In this document: positions 1-10,302 of the stretch, piece after piece
How the letters are laid out: each line of letters begins with the position of its first letter
Position numbering within the stretch: position 1 is the stretch's first letter
Source of the DNA: Hydractinia symbiolongicarpus
Lineage: Eukaryota; Cnidaria; Hydrozoa; Anthoathecata; Hydractiniidae
Reading direction: 5' to 3'
DNA length: 64,000 nucleotides
Assembly (NCBI RefSeq): GCF_029227915.1
Contig: NC_079886.1
Coordinates: 22,606,501 to 22,670,500, forward strand
Position numbers and translations under genes: made by a program
The notes under the pieces: model-generated
What the model saw: the letters and a program-made list of their open reading frames with translations, nothing else
Told to the model about the DNA's origin: nothing
The model's database searches: none

Positions 1-930
1 TATTTCAGTTTCATGTCGATTACCAAATGCGTCATATATTAGCAAGAATGAAGGTACCCATGCCTTATGACGACGGTTTTTCTCAGTAAAAAAACCCCTA
101 CTCAACCTCTGGATACGCACAAGTATGCCGCGAATACGGTGCAGATCCTAATTATTTGTACAAATTCAAGGCTGCCATGTCATCACTCACTAATGGTTCA
201 TGGTGGCCTCAGGTTGATGGTGATTGGGCCAAATTCATCATTCCAACAAGTAAGGGTCTGATGTCAGAGGGTCTGACCAAGCTAAGCGAGAGTATCCGCG
301 TCTACGTGGTCTTGTTTCTTGGGTCGCATGCAGGGGCCTAAGCATCTTTAATCGGGTCTGGTGCTGACAGCAAGGCAGATTCTGTTACAAAAATTTGAAG
401 CCATGGTGTGGAGGGAGGAGCATGTAGGCCATGACATCACACAATTTCATAAAGTGCTGCAATATGCCCGAACTCCAGTCAATTTTTTCGTCATGCTCTG
501 CGTGTACATGTTGCACTCAGACATAAACTTGCGTATCGGTAAAATTGAGGGTTACAACAACAATATCTTAATTACACCTGCCAAAGTAAACGTTGAGGTC
601 CAAGTTGACGTGAATAACAAGCCTATTGTCAAGCCTACGGAGCGGGCCACCAAACCACCCCCTAGGCATTCTATCAAAACACCTAGGTATACAACACCTC
701 CTAGGCATACTACACCTCCCAAGCATACTATACAGGCTATACCACCTACACCACCTAAGCATACTACACCTCCTAGGCCTACTACACCTCCAAAGCATGC
801 TACGCCTTCTAAACATACTCCTGAACAAACCCTACAAGGGGAACAACATGAGGATACCAAAACAGTGTTGATCACAACGGGGGTAGGGCTCATCATTGCC
901 TACATATGGCTTAAAAAAAGATTATATTAG
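1..930 (+). pseudogene. Virus-like element: Pro/Thr-rich protein with C-terminal membrane anchor, broken
   Basis: This is the remains of one reading frame that starts before the window. A stop near 90 and a frame change between about 341 and 361 break it. The clean part is 361-930. It reads a folded-looking stretch, then from about residue 95 a low-complexity run of PPKHTT/PPRHTT-type units, and ends in a hydrophobic segment (VLITTGVGLIIAYIWL) followed by a short basic tail. That is the layout of a stalk on a single C-terminal membrane anchor. Its neighbours are other broken genes of a virus-like element. I do not recognise a named family. A structural or attachment role is only an inference from the anchor and the repeat stalk. 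The left edge is lost to the window boundary. Confidence 0.5.
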
Positions 931-2001
931 GTCTTTCTCGTCTTAACAACGTATACCACAATAAACCAAACGGCATCCGCGATTGCAATGTACAAATGTT
1001 TGGCTGCCTTTTCGATAATCTTTGCCGCTACCCTCAAAAAGAATGAGACAACCGTACCCATAGTACCCGGTAGGGCAGCACCTGCTTTACCTGCTAGGTA
1101 TTTTGAAAATTTTCCCAATCATTCCAGCTGCTTCTCTACAAACCCCTTCCCTGCAGCACCTGTTGCGGCACCCCCTCCTGTAACTGCGGGTACAATGGTG
1201 GAAATCAGTAGACCAATAGCAGAGACGATACTCTCTATGGTCTGGCCCTGTTCCTTGAACAAAATTTTAAGCTTTTCAAGTAAAGACGTGCCATCTTCAG
1301 CAATTTTCATCAACGTTTCCTTAATTACCTTCAGCTGGCTATAAATTTGGGAGGAAAGTAAACTATGGGCATTTTGCTCTGCCTCTTTTTTATCGTTCAA
1401 TTTTTCAATCTTATCATTATGATTTTCTATTTCTATATCAATGTTAGCCTTTTGTCCTTTGGTTGCCCTGATTTTCTGCTTCTCGAGTTTTTTCACCTTG
1501 CTAATCTCGCTATCGTATAGGACCATCTTGCTTTTCAGCTGCTTCAAGTCACCCCTTATAGTCTGTGCTGCTTGGTTATACCCTCTTATTTCACGTTCAG
1601 CGAGAACTTCATCAGTACCACCAAATGAAGTTTCTTGGATAAAGCTATCCGTGGAATCTACAAATTCCTCTATCGATTCCATCGAAATGATATCATCAGC
1701 CCTGTCCTTCCTCACGATGTCATCAACCTTTTGTCCAAGTACCTGGACCGCTGCCTTACCCCTGTTGGGTGTAGTGACATAGTGGGAAAACCCAGGGCTC
1801 GCACGAGATCTGCCTTTAATTTCTTGATCATCTCCCCGACAGCTCGCAGCCCACCCTTATCTTTTGTAATTAATGCTGTAGGGTCTATATTATTGAAAAA
1901 AAAGACGTTTCCTTTTCAGCCTAAACTCGTTGTAAGGTATCGCAATATGCTTCTCCAACTTCTCCTCAAGACGTTCGTAACGGTCGTCATTTTTTTAAAT
2001 T
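927..2001 (-). pseudogene. Virus-like element: coiled-coil protein with hydrophobic C-terminal half, broken
   Basis: On the minus strand a charged N-terminal part (traces from about 2000) leads into a clean frame at 1715-1119. That frame is rich in Lys/Glu heptads (long coiled coil), then turns hydrophobic and Gly/Ala-rich (IVPAVTGGGAATGAAGKG). A single in-frame TGA at 1119-1121 interrupts it. The same frame continues to 927 with AALPGTMGTVVSF and a final membrane-type helix. Frame changes also break the region 1716-1900. It diverges from the capsid-like gene that starts at about 2012, so the two share a short intergenic stretch. The coiled coil plus amphipathic/hydrophobic tail fits a membrane-active virion protein, but that is inference; I know no assigned function. 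Broken and probably not expressed. Confidence 0.5.
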
Positions 2002-2011
2002 AAATATATAC

Positions 2012-2860
2012 TTGTGGCTACCCAAATTTAATCGGGACAATAACCTGATTTTAGAGGGGATCAACCTCAACGACGGGACCATCCAGGCCTTGCAAGTCAA
2101 GGCTACTGGCCATGTCGGAACAGATGAAGAAAAGGCCATTGCTGTAGCCTACGGCAACACCTTCTGTATACCATTTGGCAAGATGTTTGAACTCACCGGA
2201 GACCTACCCTTTTATCTAGTGGGTTTATATGACCGCCTCCAGTTTGTCCTACATTTCGTGCCGCATGGTGACGTTATCAAAGATGGGGGTACGGCAGCCT
2301 CTGGATCTACGGCAGCCGTGGCGGCGGATGTTGCGTACAAGATCACCACCATCAAGCTAGAATTCGACAAAGTGAGCCATGAAGGCCTAGCAAGTGCCAT
2401 GATGTCAAGGTATGCAAGATTAGCACTATCCCATGAACGGATACTCCGTAGCAAAGTAGTCACCATGACAAAAGCTGATACCAGCTATAACTTTCAAATA
2501 AACACTCCTGCCAAGAGTCTAAAGGTGTCTTGCTACTTTTCGTGGACCCCTCAAAAGTGACGGTCTACGCTGGTGTCAACGAGGTCCTTTATAACCTCAA
2601 AATCGAAAAAATATCCATCACCGTCGAGGGGGAGCCCAAGAGCTCTTCGGCAGTCACGACTCTAACGTCACGATTGGCCAATTTTTCAATGAACGCCCTG
2701 TTCATCGATTTCTGAACCTCTCCGGACCATACCCTATATGGTTCTGGAAGACCCCTGCAACGCCTTACTGACGGCATCACGTTGCACATGACCAAGAAAG
2801 CCGACGGCACCGGGGACATCCGCTGCTATGGACGCGCAGTTGAATATCTTATATGGTAGA
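2012..2860 (+). pseudogene. Virus-like element: putative major capsid protein (double jelly-roll type), frameshifted
   Basis: A 182-codon frame (2012-2560) is followed without a gap by a second frame (2530-2715) and then by a third fragment ending near 2860, so at least two frameshifts split one ancestral gene. The content is beta-rich, with short alternating hydrophobic strands (VTVYAGVNEVLYNLKIEKIS), as expected of a jelly-roll capsid protein. The position fits: it sits between the coiled-coil gene and small accessory genes and upstream of an integrase. That it is the capsid gene of a Polinton/adintovirus-like element is an inference from fold-like composition and context, not from a search. 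No packaging ATPase, protease or DNA polymerase B is seen; these may lie left of the window or be lost. Confidence 0.42.
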
Positions 2861-2920
2861 TTCCACAGCGTTGAGTATTAGTGACCACAATTTGTATTTG
2901 TCGTAAGCGCAAATACAAAT

Positions 2921-3740
2921 ATGGAGAACAAGAGCTGCTCAAACTGTAAAAAAGTGTTGGTCCTAGATGCATTTAGGGTGTTGAAAAATGGTCAAACGAC
3001 AAAACGTTGCCTAGTTTGCTTGGATAAAAAGAAACAGCAGCGTGCCAAAAACAAGTGCGCTATGGTAGGCGGAGGGAGCAGTGTAGAGAATGCAAGGGCA
3101 GTCAGATTTGTCACCATGAAAAGGTGAGGGCCTACTGTAAGGAATGCAAGGGAAGTCAAATTTGCAAGCATGAGAGACAGAGGGGTTGCTGCATAGACTG
3201 TAAGGGCAGTCAGTTTTGAAACCATCTAAGGATAAGATCCCAATGTAAAGAATGTAAGGGTAGTCAAATCTGCCAGCATGAAAAAGTAGATCCCAGTGTA
3301 AAGAATGTAAAGGAAGTCAGATTTGCCCTCATGAGAAATTAAAGTATCGCTGCAAGGAATGCAAGGGCATTCAGATTTGCAAGCATGAAAAAAGAAGATC
3401 CCAGTGTAAAGAATACAAGAAGATCAAACACCCGAAAGGAACTAGGGGCTGCCTGAATTGTAAATGTGTTGGCCCTAGATGCATTTAGGGTGTTGAAAAT
3501 TGGAAAGACGGTAACAAGTTGCCTAGTTTGCCTGGATAAAAAGAAGACGTCACGGGAACGTAATAGGTAGGCAGAGGGATCAGCGTAAAGAATGCAAGGG
3601 CAGTCAGATTTGCCAGCATGAAAAAAGGAGGTCCTATTGTAAGGACTGTAAGGATAGTCAAATTATCGAGCATGAGAGGCAGAGGGATTGCTGCATGGAC
3701 TGTAAGGTCAGTCAGATTTGCAAACATCTAAGGATAGGAT
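2921..3740 (+). pseudogene. Virus-like element: CxxC repeat (zinc-ribbon-like) protein, duplicated and broken
   Basis: The frame opens with ATG at 2921 and an N-terminal CSNC...CLVC pair (a zinc-ribbon-like head). It then enters tandem 54-bp units that encode 18 residues each around CKECKGSQICKHE, so every unit offers Cys-x2-Cys and Cys-x-His ligands. The first units are clear, but small indels and a TGA around 3217 put later units out of frame. From about 3424 the whole arrangement starts again (head at 3450-3545, repeats at 3575-3735), so the gene appears tandemly duplicated at roughly 0.6 kb. Similar Cys/His repeat proteins are known from large DNA viruses and protist genomes. A nucleic-acid-binding role is inferred. 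Both halves are disrupted. Confidence 0.5.
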
Positions 3741-3766
3741 AAGAGTGTAAGAAGGGAAAAAAATAA

Positions 3767-4120
3767 ATGGCAACTCTCGCGATCATAATAAACGCCCTGG
3801 CATTCGGTGGTACAAATGTTCTATTTAGTAAATTTGCCGGACACGGCGAAGCAGAACGCAAAAGGCACGAGCAAGCTATGGAAAAACTACAAGCAGCCCA
3901 AGCTCAATGGTTCAACAAACAACGGCAATAACAATTTAAGGCTGGTAAGAGTCTTCGGGAGCTGTAGGACGACATGTACAAGTACTACATTGAATCGAAC
4001 GATAAAGTCCCGAAATTGTCGGATTATTACACACCCTCCAAGAAACAACAAGATGGTAAACTCACTTTTATCATTGGATCAATGAGCATTCTAGGATTTG
4101 TAGCCTACAAGTATTTGTAA
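3767..4120 (+). pseudogene. Virus-like element: small protein with C-terminal membrane helix, two in-frame stops
   Basis: One frame of 118 codons runs from ATG 3767 to TAA 4118-4120 and is broken only by a TAA at 3929 and a TAG at 3965. It begins with a hydrophobic N-terminus (MATLAIIINALAFGG), has a basic/glutamine-rich helical middle, and ends in FIIGSMSILGFVAYKYL, a likely membrane helix. Because the same frame is open on both sides of the two stops, this was once a single short protein. It lies between the CxxC-repeat remnant and the integrase fragment. Function unknown; a small virion or membrane protein of the element is a guess. Confidence 0.5.
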
Positions 4121-4133
4121 GAACGTTTTAAAC

Positions 4134-4545
4134 ATGTATAATAAAGACATGTTAAAAACATCACATATCGTTACCGAGAAGGAGGCGGAAAAATTAAGTC
4201 AAATTTACTATACCCCTGAACATCTCTGGACTGGACGTAAAGCTATCAAATTACTTGCCTCGGAAGCTGGCCTCTCAAAAAAGAGATCACTCATTGGCTG
4301 TCCAGGCAACTGCTCTGGCTCCGACACATCAAAGGCCCGGAGCGTATCGATTACCCTCATTTCACCATTACAAGACCAAATGAAATGCATCAATTCGATA
4401 TATTGTACATGCTTCATGACAGGTTGTATAGAAACATCTACAAATACATCCTCACGGGTATTGACGTGGCCTCGACTGCCATGATTGAGATGAAATCTAA
4501 CAGGGCGATTAAACTTGCGGATGTACCGCTCGCTAAAAGTCAACA
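4134..4545 (+). mobile_element. Integrase fragment (retroviral-type DDE core), frameshifted and truncated
   Basis: ATG 4134 opens a frame with YYTPEHLWTGRKAIKLL, a helix-turn-helix-like N-terminal region. A 1-nt frame change near 4285 moves the reading to the next frame. That frame carries the start of a DDE core: an FDIL at 4393-4404 supplies the expected first catalytic Asp (codon 4396), and ILTGIDVAS follows 100 bases later, the usual spacing to the second strand of a retroviral-type integrase fold. A further change occurs after this motif. The second Asp and the Glu of the catalytic triad are not seen before the next gene remnant starts, so most of the catalytic core is missing. In context this points to a Polinton/Maverick-type element that has lost mobility. 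Confidence 0.55.
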
Positions 4546-5353
4546 ATGCCCCGAAGAAAAACCTTTACCCAAGGATGGATTAAGGATGAGTTTGGTTTTA
4601 ATATAGTCGAACTGGTTGATTTCATATTAAATGACAACAACCGTAATACCATTAACAATTTCTATACAGAGCTGACTGAAAGAGAAGAAGAATATTTTGC
4701 TGCCCCTGGACCAGTAGTTTGCAAATTATCTGGCGAGTGCCTTCGGGACGCCTTGGGCACAGTCCGCGAATGACTTGGAACAGATAACGGAGGTGCAATT
4801 ACTATTAGAACTGACCGGGATAGAGCAGTTTCTTCTTTCATGGAAAGAGTTGAAAAAGGTTGGTACAAATGGTTTTTCTGTACTAGGTCCAAAAGTTCTC
4901 ATAATTCGTAATGATTATCTTGATGTCACCTTTAACCTGCTTAAATAATTTACACCATTAGATATTCCAGGAGATTCAAACGAGGGATGGAAAAATATCC
5001 TGATCTTCGTGAAAAGTGATTACAGGAAAACAGATCTCAAAAGACGATTGTCTACAATCTACCCAAGAATCCTAATTTGTGGTGACGAAAATTATATTTC
5101 TCAGTTTTATTACAAAGTGGTCATAGTAGAATTATTTGGTGGAGAGAGTGATGATTTTGTTTACATTCCTGCTAGTCGTGCTGTTTGTCAATTGGCTGTC
5201 ATCACACACGGTAAGATTCTTTTTTGCAATCTAATTACTTTACCCCTATTCATGTTGGGGTTGAGGAAAGGGGCAAAAAATGCACTACCCCTGCAACATA
5301 CCCTGGAACTTATTTTAAAAGACCTTACTTTAAAAGATACAAGGCAGATATAA
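4546..5353 (+). pseudogene. Virus-like element: unknown protein, three frames
   Basis: Three adjacent frames look like one decayed gene: 4546-4773 (ends after VVCKLSGECLRDALG), a second at about 4762-4948 (LLLELTGIEQFLLSWKEL, ends TAA), and 5009-5353 (YYKVVIVELFGG, then ITLPLFMLGLRKG). Each change of frame occurs where the predicted protein would otherwise continue without a gap. The product would have been about 260 residues, acidic in the N-terminal part and with a hydrophobic patch near the C-terminus. No enzyme motif is recognised. It is the last gene-like piece of the virus-like element; I find no inverted-repeat end of the element to its right. Confidence 0.4.
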
Positions 5354-6731
5354 TACCCATCACAAATTAGCATAGATATCAGCCTCATTTCCGCGTTTAA
5401 TCACGTGGTTGACGTTAAATGTCCAAATTATGTTAAATTACTTCTAAAGATAACGAATCCTTTAACTTGCTTTTAAGCTTCTCGCAACTATAATGCGATG
5501 CCGAAATAAACAAATTTTTACTTTAAGTTCATAACAGTTGTTTTAAATCGAAATGGATTAAAGAATAACAATCTCTGTCGAAATATGTGTGCCTACACTA
5601 CCTTAAACATCATAATATGCACCTTAGAGCTATAATAACATCGAAAAATGGAAATATAAGGCAAAAATAAAAAAAGGAGCATGGGATTATTAAATGCCCT
5701 CGTGACGTTTTAGTGTGTTCTTGGGCGTAAAACGGGCAAACTAAAAATAATATGTAAGCATCATGTAGTACTATAATAACCAAAATCGTGTCATTTGTAA
5801 CCAAGAGAAAGGTAATTTTAGTAAAGCCTTTAAACGGAAGAGGATTGTTCAAATTGATATACTGCGTCATTTCCATTTCAGAAAAATTAAAAAATCGGCA
5901 GTTATTTGCAAATATTAAAAAATGCTACTCTATTTCTGTAATTTGAAATGGAAAAATACTTAACATGAAGCAATTTAAGGGCCATTTTGGAGAGTCTGGA
6001 ATCCTACTCATTCTTACCTTTTAACCTTCGCTTAAATAATTACCTCTATCTTTAGTCTTGCGCACCCAAAATCGCGCTCGCACCTTCTCAACTTTTGATA
6101 GTCTTGTCTAAATTAAAATTAACTTCGCACACTCATCTGTTTAAATATTTAACCAATATCTGATTAAAATTCAATTACATTAATTCTAGAACGAATTTTA
6201 ACATTCTGTTTAAAGTTTCTGACACACAAATGTTATTTAACATGTTTTTCAGTTAGCATAATTTGCTATAAAGAACGTCAAAAATTGCCCGCAAACCTGG
6301 AAATCCGAAAAAAATTTCGGTTGTTCGGGTAAAATCCAAAAGAATAGCGAAATCAGATTAATCACGTATCGATCGAATGATTCCCCTTTCGCTGTCTAAC
6401 CTTTCTAATCTTAACGAAATTATTATATTTTCCCGATTGTGAGGTTTTCATACAGATTATTAGGGATAGTTTTGAGTAATAGACAACATAAAAGGCTCTA
6501 AGAGATACGAGACCTAACCATTTGGCATGCAGGTACTTAATAAGTAAATACGAAAACTCAGTAAAGAAGAAGAGCTCCGAAAACTTATTTTTGTAAGAAT
6601 AAGAAAGAGGCAGCGAATGAAAAAGCTTTTACGATCTGTTATGGAGTTTGCATTAAAACATTGTTGTTTCAACGATATAGCAATAACAATCTGTTAATTG
6701 TGAGAATACAACTTACTTTCTAGAAAATATC
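5354..6731. other. Non-coding; holds part of a dispersed repeat
   Basis: No supportable gene. Roughly 6290-6560 resembles 50505-50800 (and its duplicate at 55727-56022): both share a run around TATTATATTTTCCC, a GAGTAATAG and the stretch TTTGGCATGCAGGT in the same order. A polypyrimidine tract ending TTTCTAG sits 8 bases before the ATG of the next gene and could be a splice acceptor of a 5' UTR intron. Confidence 0.45.
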
Positions 6732-7511
6732 ATGGATCTGGAAGTAGCAAGACCCATGGACAGATTTGAAGAAGATCATATATCTTCAGTTTATGAGAAA
6801 TACTATCGTATGATTTTTTATCCGTGTAAATGCGACCGCACAAGCTCGAATCACGAGAATGCAATTTCAGTTCCAATGCCTAATTTTATTGTACGCTTCA
6901 CAGCATTTGGCATTATTTCAGATTTTCAAACTAAAATGCAGCGTAATGTGCGCTATCACTCACAGCATTGTAAAGACATCCTTAGAGGGTTGCAGGGCCA
7001 AAATTTCGAACCATTTCTACCTGTGATTTATATTGATTTTTTTAAACTAGATCGCAACATACTTCAACAGTTTGCAAGATTTGGCTCGAGAAATATTGAT
7101 GGTGATTTCAAGTTTAATTACATTGTATTATACAGAGAAAAGGGGATCTTTTGTTTCCATGAAAAACAAATTGACAGTTCCAAAAAGTCAGTAAAAAAAC
7201 AGTGCGATGCACTTTACCGAATGTTGCTTGGAATTCTTAAATTCACTTTAAGAAAAGCTGGTTGGGTTATGCCTAATGTTCCAATTTCATACCGATTTTT
7301 TTATAGGTTTAAAAACATAACCTATAAATGTGGTAGAGGAAACGGAGGCATCCCATTGTACTATTATGCATTCGACAGCCCAGAATGCTTAAGCACAGTA
7401 AGAATTGTTTACAATTCTGCCAATAAAATGGAACAGAAAGACATAAATCGTTTAAGCTTACTTGTTGCAGGTTTTTATAAATTTGAAAAAAAAAGAATAA
7501 AAATTGCGTAA
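6732..7511 (+). CDS. Unrecognised intronless protein, 259 aa
   Basis: This is the longest clean single frame in the left half: 259 codons from ATG 6732 to TAA 7511, with no internal disruption although the surrounding DNA is AT-rich and full of stops. I do not recognise the family. The middle (about residues 123-160) has alternating strands, FKFNYIVLYREKGIFCFHEK, followed by a Ser/Lys helix. This is vaguely like the core of restriction-endonuclease-fold (NERD-like) domains, in which an Asp precedes a strand ending in E-x-K; here the E-x-K is not intact, so an active nuclease is not supported. No signal peptide or membrane helix. A second in-frame Met lies eight codons downstream. A TTTCTAG just upstream may be a splice acceptor, so a 5' exon is possible. 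It could also be an intact gene of a mobile element. Confidence 0.6.
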   Translation: MDLEVARPMDRFEEDHISSVYEKYYRMIFYPCKCDRTSSNHENAISVPMPNFIVRFTAFGIISDFQTKMQRNVRYHSQHCKDILRGLQGQNFEPFLPVIYIDFFKLDRNILQQFARFGSRNIDGDFKFNYIVLYREKGIFCFHEKQIDSSKKSVKKQCDALYRMLLGILKFTLRKAGWVMPNVPISYRFFYRFKNITYKCGRGNGGIPLYYYAFDSPECLSTVRIVYNSANKMEQKDINRLSLLVAGFYKFEKKRIKIA

Positions 7512-7954
7512 AGCTTGAGATGAGACTGTTACCGTCAAGGACCTTATTTGTGGAAATTTCGCGAGCATAAACGTTTGTGATGCAACAAACATATAAATTG
7601 TAATTTGTGAGTAATATTTATTACACTTTTTTTATAGGAATAGCTATGCTCTTTAAGAATGTCATACCGCCATTTTAGGTTTAAGACATTAGGTGTATTG
7701 TTTTTTAACAAAAGACTTAAAATAATGACAAATCTAGTTAGAATTTCGATATTTTTATGAAAAAAGGCTGTAGGCTTTTTCCGAATTTCATGATTTTTTA
7801 TTTAAAATATACTTTGGTTATTTTTGGATCTAGTGTAGCTGAACTCCTTTTAGGTTTAGAAAGCCTTGTTTTTGTGACATTTTTACGGCCAAGTGCTTCT
7901 TAATTTTTTATTTCTCTTACGATCCTTGGTAACAAACATGTATCAAATATAATA

Positions 7955-8112
7955 TAATTAACTAGTCGTTAGCCCGTGGAAAAATCCACGGGTTCGCCCG
8001 TCCTTTTTATACCGCATTGCGTGCGTTTCGCTACCCGCGCAGCTAAGCTACCATTTTGCGTGACAGACAGACGAACGGACGGACAGACGTATACGGGTAT
8101 TATAATATAGAT
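7955..8112 (+). repeat. Short dispersed repeat with CCCGTGG hairpin tail
   Basis: The stretch contains the hairpin CCCGTGGAAAAATCCACGGG (7973-7992), followed by TTCGCCCGTCCTTTTTATA, a GTGCGTTTCGCTAC segment and an ACAGACAGACG run. The same components occur, often inverted, at 43930-44085, 49040-49210, 54260-54430, 45120-45240 and in weaker form at 16510-16575, 26820-26890 and 61080-61150. Conserved order with divergence between copies indicates an old non-autonomous repeat family; its class is not clear. Confidence 0.6.
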
Positions 8113-9834
8113 TAATCTGTGTTGCAGATTTTTTTTCAGTATAATTTTGAGAATGTCAAGTGAAGCAAATCAAAAAAAATTTATTTTGATTGTAAAATAA
8201 AATATAAGCAAATTTCAAGGAATTATATATTTTAATGTGTTGTTTTTAATAACATTGTGTTCTGTAGTGTTATTATGTGTAATTTATTTGTAATTTATTG
8301 ACTGTTAGAACCCCTACTTTGTAGTCAAGATGTATATTCTGCTAGTAGAAAAGTTAGAGTTTTCGTTATTGAAACACTGATTGCCAAACAACTGTAAAAG
8401 TCAGACTTCGTTTTTAAACGTTGCTTACAAGTACTTCAAAAAATTTTTTTGAATGTAATTTAATGTTTATTTAAATGTTTTAGATTTTTACCGTAGACCA
8501 TTAAACAATTTCATTATTTTACAGGATAATGTTTGCTAGAAGCAGTAATTTGTAAATTATTTTTTCATTAAACATTTAGGATAGAAACAGTAACAGTTTT
8601 CTCTGTGACTTTTTCTATCTTTATTTTGCAATATTCGCCGTCATTTTTTTTTCTTAAAACAATTGCTTATCTTCAGCCTTTATTTGACTTGTTTACGTTG
8701 TCAAAATCCTCAAAATTTGGTTAAAGAAATTTATTTAGATACATTTTTATTGTCTTGAGTATAGAATAACACAAAAAAACTGGGAAACCAATGTTATAAC
8801 AAAGTTTTTGTTGTTGTTATAGGTATAGATTATTGATAGACGAACGCAAGCAACCAATTTCTCTTACTCTAGGCGTTTATATGTACATAAAGCCAATATC
8901 TTATCATCAACGTAAGTTTCGCTTGTCTGGCATTTGCACCAGGTGATGCAAGATTAGTTCCTATAAAACATTTTTAATTACTATTCACAAACGTAGGACT
9001 GAAACATACAGAAATAGAAAGTTGCATTATTTTTTGTGTAAATAAGGTTTCTAATAAAAGTTGTGCCAGTAAGAGCATGTTTTAAACAAAAATCCCTGCA
9101 CAAGAGCTAGTTTATGTCAATAAAGTATATACAGCATCGAGGAAACACTTTAAAGCATGGAAGATAAAAAATATCATTAAACACCCAGTGTGGGGTGCTT
9201 AGCACAGATGTGCTATTGCACATCCAGTGAAACTTTTACAGTTGTCTGTTATAGCATAAACAGTCAGAAAACACATTTTATATCACTTTTATATCAACTA
9301 ATGTTAAACAATGACGGGTCAAGCGGTCAATACAGTAAGCCACATTGTCCATCAGGATGCAGGTACGCGTGTTACATATTCAATGGGAAGCCCTTTTTGA
9401 GATTTTATTTCCAAAAAACAAAACCCATGTAACTTCAGGTCAAATAAACAGACTTCGATGAACAACCCTTGGTTTCTTTCATTGACTGAAGACTATTATT
9501 AAGTAATTGTCGTAAGCGCTTATTCGGGCATACTGCTTAACATCCAATATAACGCCTTTACGAACATGCTCTTCACAAACTTTCTATAAATCTGAGCAAT
9601 TTTCCTAAAGACTAGTTTTATTGTGATGTGGGTATTGTATAAATTCCCCGGACTTTCTATACAAATCGGCAAGCAAAACTAATTAATTTAAAAATATTAT
9701 TTTGGAGTGGAGGCATCTTTTGAACTTGAAATTAAAATCTAGTTCATGCATAAAAAGATGCTACTAAACCAGCAAATCAAAAAAAATGTGGAAATTTAAG
9801 CAGAACTGATCACTACCGTATAATTAGGCGTATA

Positions 9835-10130
9835 AGCGGCTAATTATACTGCATGTGCCGTATAAATATCCTGCATCAGCTAACTATCCTGTTACAGGCT
9901 AATTATCAGATTTTGCTAACCGTCTGGATTTTTCAAGCGGGCAATACGGGTTTTTAGGCATTCTGATTGGCTTAGCGCTCTTGACTACGGGCCGATATTT
10001 TGCGGTATTGCCCGTCGTCAAGAAAAATACCCTCAGTCATTGCACCGACCTCGCAAGCTCGGTCGGCACTTAGACCTCGGGCGATATTCTGCCGTACAGC
10101 CCGGGGTAAGCGGTTTTTATTGTATTATAC
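9835..10130 (+). repeat. GC-richer dispersed repeat
   Basis: The segment stands out by GC content and by the blocks ACCGTCTGGATTTTTC, TTAGGCATTCTGA and GGCTTAGCGCTCTTGAC. The reverse complement of these blocks recurs in the same order at about 51775-51850 and 56996-57071. It also holds a CTCGCAAGCTCGG near-palindrome. No coding potential. Confidence 0.5.
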
Positions 10131-10278
10131 TTGACTGTTAACTTTCTTCGCCTATATAGTCTGGTATTCATCGCCTCTCGATTTTTCAGATTTTATACAC
10201 AGGCGTGGAAACCATAAACATTAAAACTCATGTATACCACTAGTACAAATATTTATTCAATAATAATTACATCATAAA

Positions 10279-10302
10279 TACATCATAATTAATTATGATG
10301 TA
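10279..10302. repeat. 24-nt perfect palindrome
   Basis: The two 12-nt arms (TACATCATAATT and its reverse complement) meet without a loop. It is AT-rich, and no matching transposon ends were found around it. Confidence 0.6.

Noticed and set aside
552-896. Minus-strand Gly/Val-rich frame
   Set aside because: Antisense shadow of the Pro/Thr repeat region.
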